Shown here: in pieces, positions 9,353 through 18,217 of the stretch | How the letters are laid out: each line of letters opens with the position of its first letter | How positions within the stretch are numbered: the first letter of the stretch is position 1 | Source of the DNA: Burkholderia sp. Ax-1719 | GTDB taxonomy: Bacteria > Pseudomonadota > Gammaproteobacteria > Burkholderiales > Burkholderiaceae | Reading direction: 5' to 3' | DNA length: 64,000 bases | Assembly: GCF_011753055.1 (NCBI RefSeq) | Contig: NZ_VWWJ01000025.1 | Coordinates: 1 to 64,000 of the forward strand | The notes under the pieces: generated by a model | The model's database searches: none | What the model was told of the DNA's origin: nothing | What the model saw: only the letters and a program-made list of their open reading frames with translations | Program-made: the position numbers and the translations under genes

Positions 9353-11332
9353 ATGACGGCATCTCAACGTTCCACGACTCACCCCGGTACGGGCGCTTCA
9401 AACGACGGTGCGCAGTCTTTCATTCCGAATTTCACGCCGGACGCCGCCGGCATGCAGCAAATGCTGGACGCCTGGACCCAGGCCTGGCGCAATGCGATGA
9501 ACGCCGCGCAGCAAGCGGGCGCGCAGCAGTGGGGCGCGCCAGGGCAGCCCGGCACGTTGTGGCCCGGCGTCGCTGGCGCCATGAACGGTGCAACGAATCC
9601 CGCTCAGGCTGCTCAAGCTGCTCAAGCCGCGTTCGGTGCAGCGATGAATCCAGCCGCGATGCAATCGGCGCTGGGTCAATTCGGCAATCTTGGCAATCTG
9701 GGCGGCGCCTTCGAGGCGTTCAAACTGCCTTCGGCCTCTATCGAACCGACGCGCCTTCAACACCTTCAAGCCGACTACTCGCGCGATGCGATGGAACTGC
9801 TGCGCGAAGCCTCGGCCGCGCAACCCAAATCGCCTGAACTCAAGGATCGCCGCTTCAGCTCCGACGCGTGGAAAGCCACGCCGGCCTACGCCTTCACGGC
9901 GGCCTGGTATCTGCTGAACGCGCGCTATCTGCACGAGATGGTCGACGCCATCGACACCGATGCGAAAACGCGCGAACGCATCCGCTTTGCCGTGCAGCAG
10001 TGGACGGCCGCCGCGTCGCCCAGCAACTTCCTCGCCCTGAATCCCGACGCGCAGAGCGCCTTGCTCGAAAGCCACGGCGAAAGCCTGCGCCAGGGCGTGA
10101 TGAACCTGCTCGGCGACATGTCGCGCGGCAAGATCTCGCAAACCGACGAATCGCGCTTTGTCGTGGGCCGCAATCTGGCGACCACGGAAGGCTCGGTGGT
10201 GTACGAGAACGAGCTGTTCCAGCTGATCCAGTACAAGCCGCGCACGCCCACTGTGCGCGAGCGCCCGCTGCTGGTCGTGCCGCCGTGCATCAACAAGTAC
10301 TACATCCTCGACCTGCAGCCCGAAAACTCGCTCGTCGCGTACGCGCTGGAGCAGGGCCAGCAGGTGTTCCTGGTCTCCTGGCATAACGGCGATGCGTCGA
10401 TTGCCGACAAGTCCTGGGACGACTACATCGAAGACGGCGTGCTGCGCGCCATCGACACCACCCGCAGCATCAGCGGACGCGAGCAGATCAACACGCTCGG
10501 CTTCTGCGTGGGCGGCACGCTGCTGGCCACGGCGCTGTCCGTGGCGGCGGCGCGCGGCGAGCATCCGGTTTCGTCGATGACGCTGCTCACGGCGATGCTC
10601 GACTTTTCCGATACGGGCGTGCTCGACGTGTTCGTCGACGAGGCGCACGTGCAGATGCGCGAGCAGAGCATCGGCGGCAAGAACGGCGGTACGCCGGGCC
10701 TGATGCGCGGCATGGAGTTCGCCAATACGTTCTCGTTCCTGCGCCCGAACGACCTGGTCTGGAACTACGTCGTCGATAACTACCTCAAGGGCCGTACGCC
10801 CGCGGCGTTCGACCTGCTCTACTGGAACAGCGATTCGACCAGCCTGCCCGGCCCGATGTACGCGTGGTATCTGCGCAATACGTATCTGGAAAACAAGCTG
10901 CGCGAACCGGGCGCGCTGACCGTGTGCGGCGAAGAAGTGGATCTTTCGCGCATCGACGTGCCGACGTTCATCTACGGCTCGCGCGAAGACCATATCGTGC
11001 CGTGGCGCACGGCGTACGCGTCGGTGCCGCTGCTTTCCGGGCCGCTCAAGTTCGTGCTGGGGGCGTCAGGTCACATCGCCGGCGTGATCAATCCGGCTTC
11101 GAAGAACAAGCGCAGTCACTGGGTGTTCGATACCGAGGCAAAGCATCTGCCCGACGAAGCCGACGACTGGTTCGACGCCGCCGAGGAAAAGCCGGGCAGC
11201 TGGTGGCCGGAGTGGGCCGGTTGGCTCGATCAGTTCGGCGGCAAGAAAGTCAAGCCGCGCGCCCAGGCCGGATCGGCGGAATTCCCCGAGATCGAGCCCG
11301 CGCCGGGGCGCTACGTCCAGCAGCGCGAGTGA
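9353..11332 (+). CDS. phaC: Class I poly(3-hydroxyalkanoate) synthase PhaC
   Basis: 659 residues from the ATG at 9353, chosen because AGCAGG lies just upstream and the earlier in-frame sequence is not protein-like. An Ala/Gln-rich N-terminus (about 1-110, with AAQAAQAAQA) is followed by the PhaC_N domain and an alpha/beta-hydrolase domain. The lipase-like box is GFCVGG, with nucleophile C385. The rest of the triad is D546 (SREDH) and H574 (SGHIAG). PhaC polymerises (R)-3-hydroxybutyryl-CoA into PHB on the granule surface. It is about 70 residues longer than the Cupriavidus necator enzyme, mostly at the N-terminus. It heads the phaC-phaA-phaB-phaR cluster. Confidence 0.95.
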   Translation: MTASQRSTTHPGTGASNDGAQSFIPNFTPDAAGMQQMLDAWTQAWRNAMNAAQQAGAQQWGAPGQPGTLWPGVAGAMNGATNPAQAAQAAQAAFGAAMNPAAMQSALGQFGNLGNLGGAFEAFKLPSASIEPTRLQHLQADYSRDAMELLREASAAQPKSPELKDRRFSSDAWKATPAYAFTAAWYLLNARYLHEMVDAIDTDAKTRERIRFAVQQWTAAASPSNFLALNPDAQSALLESHGESLRQGVMNLLGDMSRGKISQTDESRFVVGRNLATTEGSVVYENELFQLIQYKPRTPTVRERPLLVVPPCINKYYILDLQPENSLVAYALEQGQQVFLVSWHNGDASIADKSWDDYIEDGVLRAIDTTRSISGREQINTLGFCVGGTLLATALSVAAARGEHPVSSMTLLTAMLDFSDTGVLDVFVDEAHVQMREQSIGGKNGGTPGLMRGMEFANTFSFLRPNDLVWNYVVDNYLKGRTPAAFDLLYWNSDSTSLPGPMYAWYLRNTYLENKLREPGALTVCGEEVDLSRIDVPTFIYGSREDHIVPWRTAYASVPLLSGPLKFVLGASGHIAGVINPASKNKRSHWVFDTEAKHLPDEADDWFDAAEEKPGSWWPEWAGWLDQFGGKKVKPRAQAGSAEFPEIEPAPGRYVQQRE

Positions 11333-11436
11333 CGCGGCTCATATAAAAACAGCAGCAACGGTTTGACTGGGTTTGGGTTTTTAACATTGACGGGCAAGCA
11401 TCTCTCGCGATTTCGCGCAGCCCTGAGGAATGGAAA

Positions 11437-12618
11437 ATGACTGACATTGTGATCGTTTCGGCCGCACGCACGGCGGTGGGTAAATTCGGCGGCTCGCTGG
11501 CGAAAGTGGCCGCGCCCGACCTCGGCGCGCTGGTGATCAAGGCGGCGCTCGAGCGCGCGGGCGTGAAGCCCGATCAGGTGAGCGACGTGATCATGGGTCA
11601 GGTGCTCACGGCAGGTTCCGGCCAGAACGTGGCGCGTCAGGCGTCGCTGAAGGCTGGTCTGCCCACAGCCGTGCCGGCGATGACGATCAACAAGGTCTGC
11701 GGCTCGGGCCTGAAGGCCGTGATGCTGGCCGCCAACGCGATCATCGCAGGCGACTCGGACATCGTGGTGGCAGGTGGTCAGGAAAACATGAGCGCCGCGC
11801 CGCACGTGCTGCCGGGCTCGCGCGACGGCTTCCGTATGGGCGACGCCAAGCTGATCGACAGCATGATCGTCGACGGCCTGTGGGACGTGTACAACCAGTA
11901 CCACATGGGCGTGACGGCGGAAAACGTCGCGAAGGAATACGGCATCACGCGTGAAGAGCAGGACGCGTTTGCGGCTGCTTCGCAGAACAAGGCTGAAGCC
12001 GCGCAAAAAGAAGGTCGTTTCGACGCGGAAATCGTGCCGGTCGAAATCCCGCAGCGCAAGGGCGAGCCGCTCAAGTTCGCCACCGACGAATTCGTGCGTC
12101 ACGGCGTCACGGCCGAATCGCTCGCGGGCCTGAAGCCGGCGTTCTCGAAGGAAGGCACGGTGACGGCGGCTAACGCTTCGGGTCTCAACGACGGCGCGGC
12201 AGCAGTGGTGGTGATGTCGGCGAAGAAGGCCGAGGCGCTGGGCCTCACGCCGCTCGCGCGCATCAAGTCGTACGCCGCCGGCGGCGTCGATCCGAAGATC
12301 ATGGGCATGGGCCCGGTGCCGGCTTCGAAGCGTGCGCTGGAGCGCGCGGGCTGGTCGGTGGGCGACCTCGACCTGATGGAAATCAACGAGGCGTTCGCGG
12401 CGCAGGCGCTGGCCGTAAACAAGCAGATGGGCTGGGACACGTCGAAGATCAACGTGAACGGCGGCGCGATTGCGATCGGCCATCCGATCGGCGCATCGGG
12501 CTGCCGCATTCTGGTGACGCTGCTGCACGAAATGCAGCGCCGCGACGCGAAGCGCGGCCTGGCGTCGCTGTGTATCGGCGGCGGCATGGGCGTGGCGCTG
12601 GCGCTGGAACGCATTTAA
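11437..12618 (+). CDS. phaA: Acetyl-CoA acetyltransferase (beta-ketothiolase) PhaA
   Basis: 393 residues, the standard thiolase length. The acyl-accepting cysteine is C88 in [11 protein letters not shown]. The C-terminal motifs [16 protein letters not shown] (His) and [13 protein letters not shown] (Cys) complete the active site. GAAAVVVMS and [11 protein letters not shown] are also typical. It condenses two acetyl-CoA to acetoacetyl-CoA, the first step of PHB synthesis. It lies 104 bases after phaC; GAGGAA stands just before the ATG. The related BktB thiolase, which accepts longer chains, cannot be excluded by reading. Confidence 0.93.
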   Translation: MTDIVIVSAARTAVGKFGGSLAKVAAPDLGALVIKAALERAGVKPDQVSDVIMGQVLTAGSGQNVARQASLKAGLPTAVPAMTINKVCGSGLKAVMLAANAIIAGDSDIVVAGGQENMSAAPHVLPGSRDGFRMGDAKLIDSMIVDGLWDVYNQYHMGVTAENVAKEYGITREEQDAFAAASQNKAEAAQKEGRFDAEIVPVEIPQRKGEPLKFATDEFVRHGVTAESLAGLKPAFSKEGTVTAANASGLNDGAAAVVVMSAKKAEALGLTPLARIKSYAAGGVDPKIMGMGPVPASKRALERAGWSVGDLDLMEINEAFAAQALAVNKQMGWDTSKINVNGGAIAIGHPIGASGCRILVTLLHEMQRRDAKRGLASLCIGGGMGVALALERI

Positions 12619-12799
12619 GCGGGGACCTACCCGTCCGGCATGGTTGTGATCTGGCGTTTATTTGATAGCATGCGCGCTCAGGCTGCGGATGTGCCAGGTG
12701 AGCGCCAGATGAGCACCAGGCGAGATCAGGAGCAGCAGGCGAAAGGCGAGGCCGGGGCCGTCGATTGGCGCTCCGGAAAACGATAATGGAGTGTGGTTT

Positions 12800-13540
12800 A
12801 TGTCACAGCGTATTGCGTATGTAACGGGCGGTATGGGCGGCATCGGAACGGCTATCTGCCAGCGCCTCGAAAAGCAGGGCTTCAAGGTCGTCGCGGGCTG
12901 CGGCCCGAACTCGCCGCGCCGTGTGAAGTGGCTCGAAGAGCAGAAAGTGCTGGGCTTCGACTTCGTCGCCTCGGAAGGCAACGTGGGCGACTGGGACTCG
13001 ACGTGCCAGGCGTTCGCCAAGGTTAAGGCGGAAGTAGGCGAAGTCGACGTGCTAGTCAACAACGCCGGCATCACGCGTGACGGCGTGTTCCGCAAGATGA
13101 CGCACGAAGACTGGACGGCGGTGATCGACACCAACCTGACCAGCCTCTTCAACGTCACGAAGCAGGTGATTGACGGCATGGTCGAGCGTGGATTTGGTCG
13201 CGTCATCAATATTTCGTCGGTGAACGGCCAGAAAGGCCAGTTCGGCCAGACCAACTACTCGACCGCCAAAGCCGGCATCCACGGCTTCACGATGGCGCTC
13301 GCGCAGGAAGTGGCCACCAAGGGCGTGACGGTCAACACGGTGTCGCCGGGCTATATCGGCACGGACATGGTGAAGTCGATCCGCCCCGACGTACTCGAAA
13401 AGATCGTCGCGACGATTCCCGTGCGCCGCCTTGGCGCGCCGGAAGAAATCGCCTCGATCGTCGCGTGGCTCGCCTCGGAAGAGTCGGGCTTCGCAACCGG
13501 TGCTGACTTCTCGCTGAACGGCGGGTTGCACATGGGCTGA
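12800..13540 (+). CDS. phaB: NADPH-dependent acetoacetyl-CoA reductase PhaB
   Basis: 246 residues from the ATG at 12800, preceded by GGAG at 8-base spacing and matching the family's usual length; a GTG 9 bases earlier is less likely. It is a short-chain dehydrogenase with cofactor motif TGGMGGIG near the N-terminus, NNAG, and catalytic YSTAK after an ISSVNG serine. The specific PhaB segments FDFVASEGNVGDW and NGQKGQFGQTNY are present. It reduces acetoacetyl-CoA to (R)-3-hydroxybutyryl-CoA for PhaC. It is third in the pha cluster, after a gap of about 180 bases from phaA. Confidence 0.95.
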   Translation: MSQRIAYVTGGMGGIGTAICQRLEKQGFKVVAGCGPNSPRRVKWLEEQKVLGFDFVASEGNVGDWDSTCQAFAKVKAEVGEVDVLVNNAGITRDGVFRKMTHEDWTAVIDTNLTSLFNVTKQVIDGMVERGFGRVINISSVNGQKGQFGQTNYSTAKAGIHGFTMALAQEVATKGVTVNTVSPGYIGTDMVKSIRPDVLEKIVATIPVRRLGAPEEIASIVAWLASEESGFATGADFSLNGGLHMG

Positions 13541-13690
13541 TTCCGCCCGCTGCGCGCGTTGAAGGGCGCGCGGCGAAAGCGGGATCGACGGCGGTAGCGG
13601 ACCTGTTTGCACGCCGGGGCAGGCCGCTTCCGGGCTAGACGACGCGCGATGGCATTGGCCTTCGCGCGTTGGCGCATACAAGGGCGACAT

Positions 13691-14311
13691 ATGACGACTA
13701 CAAAGAAAACCGCCGAACGACTGATCAAGAAATATCCGAACCGTCGGCTGTACGACACGGAGACGAGCACCTACATCACGCTGACCGATGTGAAGCAACT
13801 CGTGCTCGATCAGGAAGAGTTCAAGGTCATCGACGCGAAGACCAACGAGGATCTGACGCGCAGCATCCTGCTGCAGATCATCCTTGAGGAAGAGGGCGGC
13901 GGTCTGCCGATGTTCTCGTCGTCGATGCTGTCGCAGATCATCCGTTTCTACGGCCATGCGATGCAGGGCATGATGGGCACCTACCTGGAAAAGAACATCC
14001 AGGCGTTCATCGACATCCAGAACAAGCTCGCGGACCAGTCGAAGGGGCTTTACGAAGGCAATGCGATGAACCCTGAAGTCTGGTCGCAGTTCATGAACAT
14101 GCAGGCGCCGATGATGCAGGGCATGATGACCAGCTACATCGAGCAGTCGAAGAACATGTTTGTGCAGATGCAGGAGCAGATGCAGAACCAGGCGAAGAAC
14201 ATGTTCAGCAGCTTCCCGTTCAAGCCGGTTTCGCCGGTATCCCCGGCCGCGCCCGCAGCTTCGGCGCAGGGTGCGGACGAAAACACGAGCGGCGAAGAAG
14301 AGAAGAAGTAA
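13691..14311 (+). CDS. phaR: PHB synthesis repressor PhaR
   Basis: 206 residues from the ATG at 13691, with AAGGG about 9 bases upstream. The N-terminal PHB/PHA accumulation regulator DNA-binding domain is unmistakable (RLIKKYPNRRLYDTETSTYI, then LTDVKQLVLDQEEF). Two PHB_acc repeats follow (MFSSSMLSQIIRFYGHAMQGMMGTYLEKN and a second Met/Gln-rich stretch near 130-180). PhaR represses phasin genes and its own gene, and is released when it binds nascent PHB. The C-terminal tail is Pro/Ala-rich. It is followed by a strong terminator that closes the pha cluster. Confidence 0.93.
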   Translation: MTTTKKTAERLIKKYPNRRLYDTETSTYITLTDVKQLVLDQEEFKVIDAKTNEDLTRSILLQIILEEEGGGLPMFSSSMLSQIIRFYGHAMQGMMGTYLEKNIQAFIDIQNKLADQSKGLYEGNAMNPEVWSQFMNMQAPMMQGMMTSYIEQSKNMFVQMQEQMQNQAKNMFSSFPFKPVSPVSPAAPAASAQGADENTSGEEEKK

Positions 14312-14340
14312 GCGTCGAGCGGGTCAGGTAGTGAAAAGAA

Positions 14341-14390
14341 GCGGCAAAGGCGCGGCAGCCCACGCGCCGATGGCCGCTTTTTTGTTTTTT
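14341..14390 (+). terminator. Rho-independent terminator after phaR
   Basis: A two-part GC-rich stem (GCGGC..GGCGCG paired with CGCGCC..GCCGC) is followed by TTTTTTGTTTTTT. It lies 30 bases after the phaR stop and also separates phaR from the convergent antitoxin gene. Confidence 0.85.
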
Positions 14391-14427
14391 GCTTTTGTGG
14401 TGTGAGGCTGGACGACGCCTGGTGGGG

Positions 14428-14712
14428 TCAAGTAGCTTGCAGGTCGCGCAGCGCCTGCGGATGCATTTCCGCGACGCGCAGCAGCGTTTGCGCTGCACCC
14501 GTTGGCTGGCGACGCCCCTGTTCCCAATCCTGCAGCGTTCGCGTGGACACGCCGAGCAGTGCCGCAAAGGCGCTTTGCGAAAGCCCGACCTTGGCGCGCG
14601 CCAGGGCGGCCGGAGTGGGTTCCACGCGCGTGATGCGGCCCGCGCGCCCGCGCTTCATTTCGCCGACTGACTTCAGAAGATCGGCTTGAAACTGTTCCAG
14701 TTCTTTATCCAC
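14428..14712 (-). CDS. HigA-type XRE antitoxin
   Basis: 94 residues with a Cro/C1-type helix-turn-helix: KVGLSQSAFAALLGVSTRTLQDWEQGRRQPTG (about 42-72), the usual recognition helix of HigA/HigA2 antitoxins. The upstream toxin frame overlaps its start by 8 bases, so the pair is translated from one message with the toxin first, the reverse of most relBE-type systems and typical of higBA. It is expected to neutralise the toxin and repress the operon by binding the palindrome at 15051-15067. Confidence 0.85.
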   Translation of the reverse strand: MDKELEQFQADLLKSVGEMKRGRAGRITRVEPTPAALARAKVGLSQSAFAALLGVSTRTLQDWEQGRRQPTGAAQTLLRVAEMHPQALRDLQAT

Positions 14713-15031
14713 GTTCCACCTCGTTTTCCACGGCCGCGCGCAACTGATTGAGAAACGCTGCGGGCAGATTGTCGAATTTCGCTTTTGCGTAGACGATCAG
14801 CAACCAGATGCAGCCGTCTTCCAGCACGTTGTAGTAAATCACGCGCGCGCCGCCGCGTTTGCCGAATCCGAAGCGCCGCCAGCGCACCTTTCGCAGACCG
14901 GCTGTGCCGGGAATAACATCGCCTGCCAGCGGATTGTCTGCAAGCCAGGTGATGAATGCTTCGCGGTCGCAATCACGCCAGACTTCTGCGGCGTAGCGCT
15001 GGAATGTTTCCGTTTCGATAATTGTGAGCAT
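14705..15031 (-). CDS. RelE/HigB-type toxin of a toxin-antitoxin pair
   Basis: 108 residues. The sequence ETETFQRYAAEVW, the basic core GLRKVRWRRFGFGKRGGARVIYYN and the hydrophobic LLIVYAKAKFDNL match the RelE/ParE superfamily, specifically the HigB-like group whose gene precedes the antitoxin. Such toxins usually cleave mRNA on the ribosome. No Shine-Dalgarno precedes the ATG at 15031 and the predicted leader is only about 10 bases, so translation may start on a nearly leaderless message. The pair fits between the phaR terminator and rimO. Confidence 0.83.
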   Translation of the reverse strand: MLTIIETETFQRYAAEVWRDCDREAFITWLADNPLAGDVIPGTAGLRKVRWRRFGFGKRGGARVIYYNVLEDGCIWLLIVYAKAKFDNLPAAFLNQLRAAVENEVERG

Positions 15032-15047
15032 GGGCGCAACGAGAATG

Positions 15048-15067
15048 ATTATACGGCAATGCCGTAT
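15048..15067 (-). promoter_or_regulatory. higBA promoter -10 and overlapping palindromic operator
   Basis: A 17-base perfect inverted repeat, ATACGGCA-A-TGCCGTAT, spans 15051-15067. Read on the minus strand, its end merges into a perfect TATAAT (plus-strand 15048-15053) placed about 17 bases upstream of the toxin ATG. A repressor on the palindrome would block the promoter directly. The form fits known HigA operators (TACGGCA-type half-sites); the assignment of function is inference. Confidence 0.75.
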
Positions 15068-15246
15068 TTCGATAGAGAGAAAGTGGTCGGAAAGTTGATC
15101 TATGTCGACTTGGCTTCCGACCCCGACTTCTCTTCATGCTATCCACCCACGCCACCCCCTTCCATACGCCAAATGGGTAAAATGGCGGATTGGCTTGAAT
15201 CTGCGCGGCGCAACGAACGCCTTGCGCCCCACATCCGGACGTACAC

Positions 15247-16638
15247 GTGAAAAACCCAGTTGAATCAACGACCTCCCGCAATCCCGCCCCGCGCGTCGGG
15301 ATGGTTTCCCTCGGCTGCCCCAAGGCGCTAGTCGACTCCGAGCAGATCATTACCCAGCTGCGTGCGGAAGGTTATGAAATCTCGGGTTCGTACGACGGCG
15401 CCGATCTGGTCGTGGTCAACACCTGCGGCTTTATCGACGAAGCGGTGCAGGAAAGCCTCGACGCCATCGGCGAGGCGCTCTCCGAAAACGGCAAGGTGAT
15501 CGTCACCGGCTGTCTCGGCAAGAAGGCCAGCGCAAGCGGCTCGAATCTGATCGAGGAAGTGCATCCGAAGGTGCTGGCCGTGACCGGCCCGCACGCCGTG
15601 GGCGAAGTGATGCAGGCGGTGCACAGCCATCTGCCCAAGCCGCACGATCCGTTCGTCGATCTCGTGCCGCCCGCGGGCATCAAGCTCACGCCGCGCCACT
15701 ACGCGTATCTGAAGATTTCGGAAGGCTGTAACCACCGCTGCACGTTCTGCATCATCCCGTCGATGCGTGGCGACCTGGTGTCGCGTCCGGTCGCGGAAGT
15801 CATGCTCGAAGCGGAAAACCTCTTCAAGTCGGGCGTGAAGGAACTGCTGGTGATCTCGCAGGACACGAGCGCCTACGGCGTGGACGTCAAATACCGCACC
15901 GGTTTCTGGAACGGCAAGCCGATCAAGACGCGCATGACGGATCTGGTCGAGGCGCTGGGCGAACTGGCCGCGCAGTACGGCGCGTGGGTGCGCCTGCATT
16001 ACGTCTACCCGTACCCGAGCGTCGACGAAGTTATTCCGCTGATGGCCGAAGGTCCGTACAAGGGCCACATCCTGCCGTATCTGGACGTGCCGTTCCAGCA
16101 TGCTCACCCCGAAGTGCTCAAGCGCATGAAGCGCCCCGCGAACGCGGAAAAGGTCATGGAGCGCGTGAAGGCGTGGCGCGAAATGTGCCCCGATCTGACG
16201 ATCCGCAGCACGTTTATCGCCGGTTTCCCGGGCGAGACGGAAGAGCAGTTCGAAACGCTGCTCGACTTCATCCGCGAAGCCGATCTGGATCGCGTGGGCT
16301 GCTTCGCCTACTCGCCGGTCGAAGGCGCGACGGCTAACGAACTCGACGGCGCGCTGCCGGACGAAGTGCGTGAAGAGCGTCGCGCGCGCTTCATGGAAGT
16401 GGCCGAAGAAGTTTCGGCCAAGCGTATGCAGCGCAAGGTCGGCAAGACGCTCAAGGTGCTGATCGACGAGATCAATCCCGATGGCGGCATCGGCCGTACG
16501 GCGGCTGACGCGCCCGAAATCGACGGCGTGGTCTACGTCGCGCCGGCGACCAAGGCGTCGAAGCGCTACAAGGTGGGCGATTTCGTTTCCGTGAAGATCA
16601 CCGGCGCCGACGGCCACGATCTCTGGGGCGAGGTCTGA
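15247..16638 (+). CDS. rimO: Ribosomal protein S12 methylthiotransferase RimO
   Basis: 463 residues from a GTG start; the ATG at 15301 would cut into the first domain. The UPF0004 domain holds the auxiliary cluster cysteines ([28 protein letters not shown]). The radical-SAM motif is CNHRCTFC around residue 160, followed by [13 protein letters not shown]. The C-terminal TRAM domain ends GHDLWGEV. RimO adds a methylthio group to Asp88/89 of ribosomal protein S12. The S12-specific SLGCPKA..DSE start separates it from the tRNA enzyme MiaB. The sugar kinase gene begins 5 bases after its stop, so the two are probably one operon. Confidence 0.95.
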   Translation: MKNPVESTTSRNPAPRVGMVSLGCPKALVDSEQIITQLRAEGYEISGSYDGADLVVVNTCGFIDEAVQESLDAIGEALSENGKVIVTGCLGKKASASGSNLIEEVHPKVLAVTGPHAVGEVMQAVHSHLPKPHDPFVDLVPPAGIKLTPRHYAYLKISEGCNHRCTFCIIPSMRGDLVSRPVAEVMLEAENLFKSGVKELLVISQDTSAYGVDVKYRTGFWNGKPIKTRMTDLVEALGELAAQYGAWVRLHYVYPYPSVDEVIPLMAEGPYKGHILPYLDVPFQHAHPEVLKRMKRPANAEKVMERVKAWREMCPDLTIRSTFIAGFPGETEEQFETLLDFIREADLDRVGCFAYSPVEGATANELDGALPDEVREERRARFMEVAEEVSAKRMQRKVGKTLKVLIDEINPDGGIGRTAADAPEIDGVVYVAPATKASKRYKVGDFVSVKITGADGHDLWGEV

Positions 16639-16643
16639 GCGGC

Positions 16644-17573
16644 ATGACGGACGCTGTGCCGGAAATCCTCGCTTACGGCGAGGCCATGGTCGAATTCAAT
16701 CAGGCCGCGCCGGGCAAGCGGGAGTACCTGCAAGGCTTCGGCGGCGATACCTCCAACTTTGCGATCGCGGCGGCGCGTCAAGGCGCGCGCGCCGGCTTCG
16801 TTTCGGCGGTTGGCGACGATCAGTTCGGGCGCTTGCTGCTCGATCTGTGGACGCGCGAAGGCGTCGATACCGCGCACGTGCGCGTGAACGCCGACGCGCC
16901 GACCGGCGTGTACTTCGTCTCGCACGGCCCGCAAGGTCATGCGTTCGACTATCTGCGCAAGGGCTCGGCAGCAAGCCGCTACGCATCCGGCGATCTGCCG
17001 CGCGACGCGCTGGCTGCCGCACGTGTGCTGCATCTGTCGGGCGTCAGTGTGGCGATTGGCGACGCAGCCTGCGATGCGGCCTTCGCGGCAATCGAGCACG
17101 CGCGCGCCAACGGTGTGCAAATCAGTTTCGATACCAATCTGCGGCTGAAGCTCTGGCCGCTCGCGCGCGCGCGCGCCGTGATGACCGAAGTGCTTCGCCT
17201 GACCGACATCTGTCTGCCCAGTTGGGACGATGTGGCCGTGCTGACCGGCCTCGACGACCGCGATGCGATCGTTGACCGTCTGCTCACGCTGGGCGCGCGG
17301 GTGGTTGCGCTCAAGCTCGGCAAGGAAGGCGCGTACGTGGCGACGCCAAACGAGCGCCGGGTGGTGCCGGGGCGCGTCGTGCAGGCCGTCGATGCGACTG
17401 GCGCGGGCGATTGTTTTGGCGGCGCGTTTGTCGCGCGCCTCGTGGCCGGTGACGATCCATTCGCGGCGGCGCGCTATGCCAACGCGGCAGCGGCACTATC
17501 GACGCAAGGCTATGGTGCCGTCGCACCGATCCCGCATCGCAACGATGTCGAGCGTGTGCTGGCCGCGGGCTGA
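16644..17573 (+). CDS. PfkB-family sugar kinase, probably 2-dehydro-3-deoxygluconokinase
   Basis: 309 residues of the ribokinase/PfkB fold. The start reads ILAYGEAMVEFNQ, followed by the first PfkB signature GFGGDTSNFAIAAARQGA. The second signature DATGAGDCFGGAFVA carries the catalytic Asp near residue 250. GEAMVEF and GGDTSN resemble KdgK, which phosphorylates 2-keto-3-deoxygluconate to KDPG for the Entner-Doudoroff pathway, but fructokinase or another sugar cannot be ruled out. It follows rimO by 5 bases. A KDPG aldolase is not visible in the window. Confidence 0.8.
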   Translation: MTDAVPEILAYGEAMVEFNQAAPGKREYLQGFGGDTSNFAIAAARQGARAGFVSAVGDDQFGRLLLDLWTREGVDTAHVRVNADAPTGVYFVSHGPQGHAFDYLRKGSAASRYASGDLPRDALAAARVLHLSGVSVAIGDAACDAAFAAIEHARANGVQISFDTNLRLKLWPLARARAVMTEVLRLTDICLPSWDDVAVLTGLDDRDAIVDRLLTLGARVVALKLGKEGAYVATPNERRVVPGRVVQAVDATGAGDCFGGAFVARLVAGDDPFAAARYANAAAALSTQGYGAVAPIPHRNDVERVLAAG

Positions 17574-17613
17574 TCACCGCATCGCCGCGCAGCACCCTGA
17601 TCAGAGGAATCCG

Positions 17614-18180
17614 ATGGAAGTTTCAAGCTCGAAAGCCGCGCGTCGCTTTGGCTGGCTCGCGACGGTGGCGATGGTGCTGCCGCTCGCGGCCTGCGCTGTC
17701 GACGGCAATCATTCGACCGACGCTGCGGCGGGCGCACCCGTGGTGCATTCGTCGCTGAAGCCGAATCCCGAATTCGCCAGGCTCCCGCAATACGCGGGGA
17801 CGCTCGGCAAGCGCAAGATCGTGATGCGGCTGGGCGCGAAGACCGACCCTGACGATCCGGGCGGCGTGCACGGAGAGTACCAGTTCAGCGATACGGGCGA
17901 AGTGATCCTGATTGCGGGCGACCGCTCGGGCGCGACGCTGGAAGCCGAAGAATCCAACGACGGCACACGTATCACCGGAAACTGGGTGGGCACGTTCGCA
18001 GCCGACGGTTCGATCTCCGGCGACCGTATGGAAGTGGACGATTCGGATCCGGTGCCGTTCGAGCTGAAGCCGATTGCGGCTGGGGCGACTGGCATGTCCG
18101 GCGCTGCTCAGGCGCCTGCGCCTGCTGCGAAGAGCGGCAACGCCGTGGGCGGCGTCGGTAACGTTGTGACCGGCGAGTAA
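17614..18180 (+). CDS. Hypothetical lipoprotein
   Basis: 188 residues from an ATG with a good AGAGGAA ribosome-binding site. Residues 1-28 form a signal peptide with lipobox LAAC. The mature part has a beta-rich segment (GTLGKRKIVMRLGAKTDPDDPGGVHGEYQF..GEVILIAGDRSGATLEAEESNDGTRITGNWVG) that reads like a small eight-stranded domain. An Ala/Pro-rich tail follows. I do not recognise the family by name. It lies 40 bases after the sugar kinase on the same strand and could share its transcript. Confidence 0.75.
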   Translation: MEVSSSKAARRFGWLATVAMVLPLAACAVDGNHSTDAAAGAPVVHSSLKPNPEFARLPQYAGTLGKRKIVMRLGAKTDPDDPGGVHGEYQFSDTGEVILIAGDRSGATLEAEESNDGTRITGNWVGTFAADGSISGDRMEVDDSDPVPFELKPIAAGATGMSGAAQAPAPAAKSGNAVGGVGNVVTGE

Positions 18181-18217
18181 GCGTCCAGGCTTCAGGCGTG
18201 CAATGCGCCTGAAGCCT

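Noticed and set aside
9398-10993. A 531-codon minus-strand frame inside phaC
   Set aside because: PhaC is certain on the other strand, with its catalytic triad; the antisense frame has no family features.
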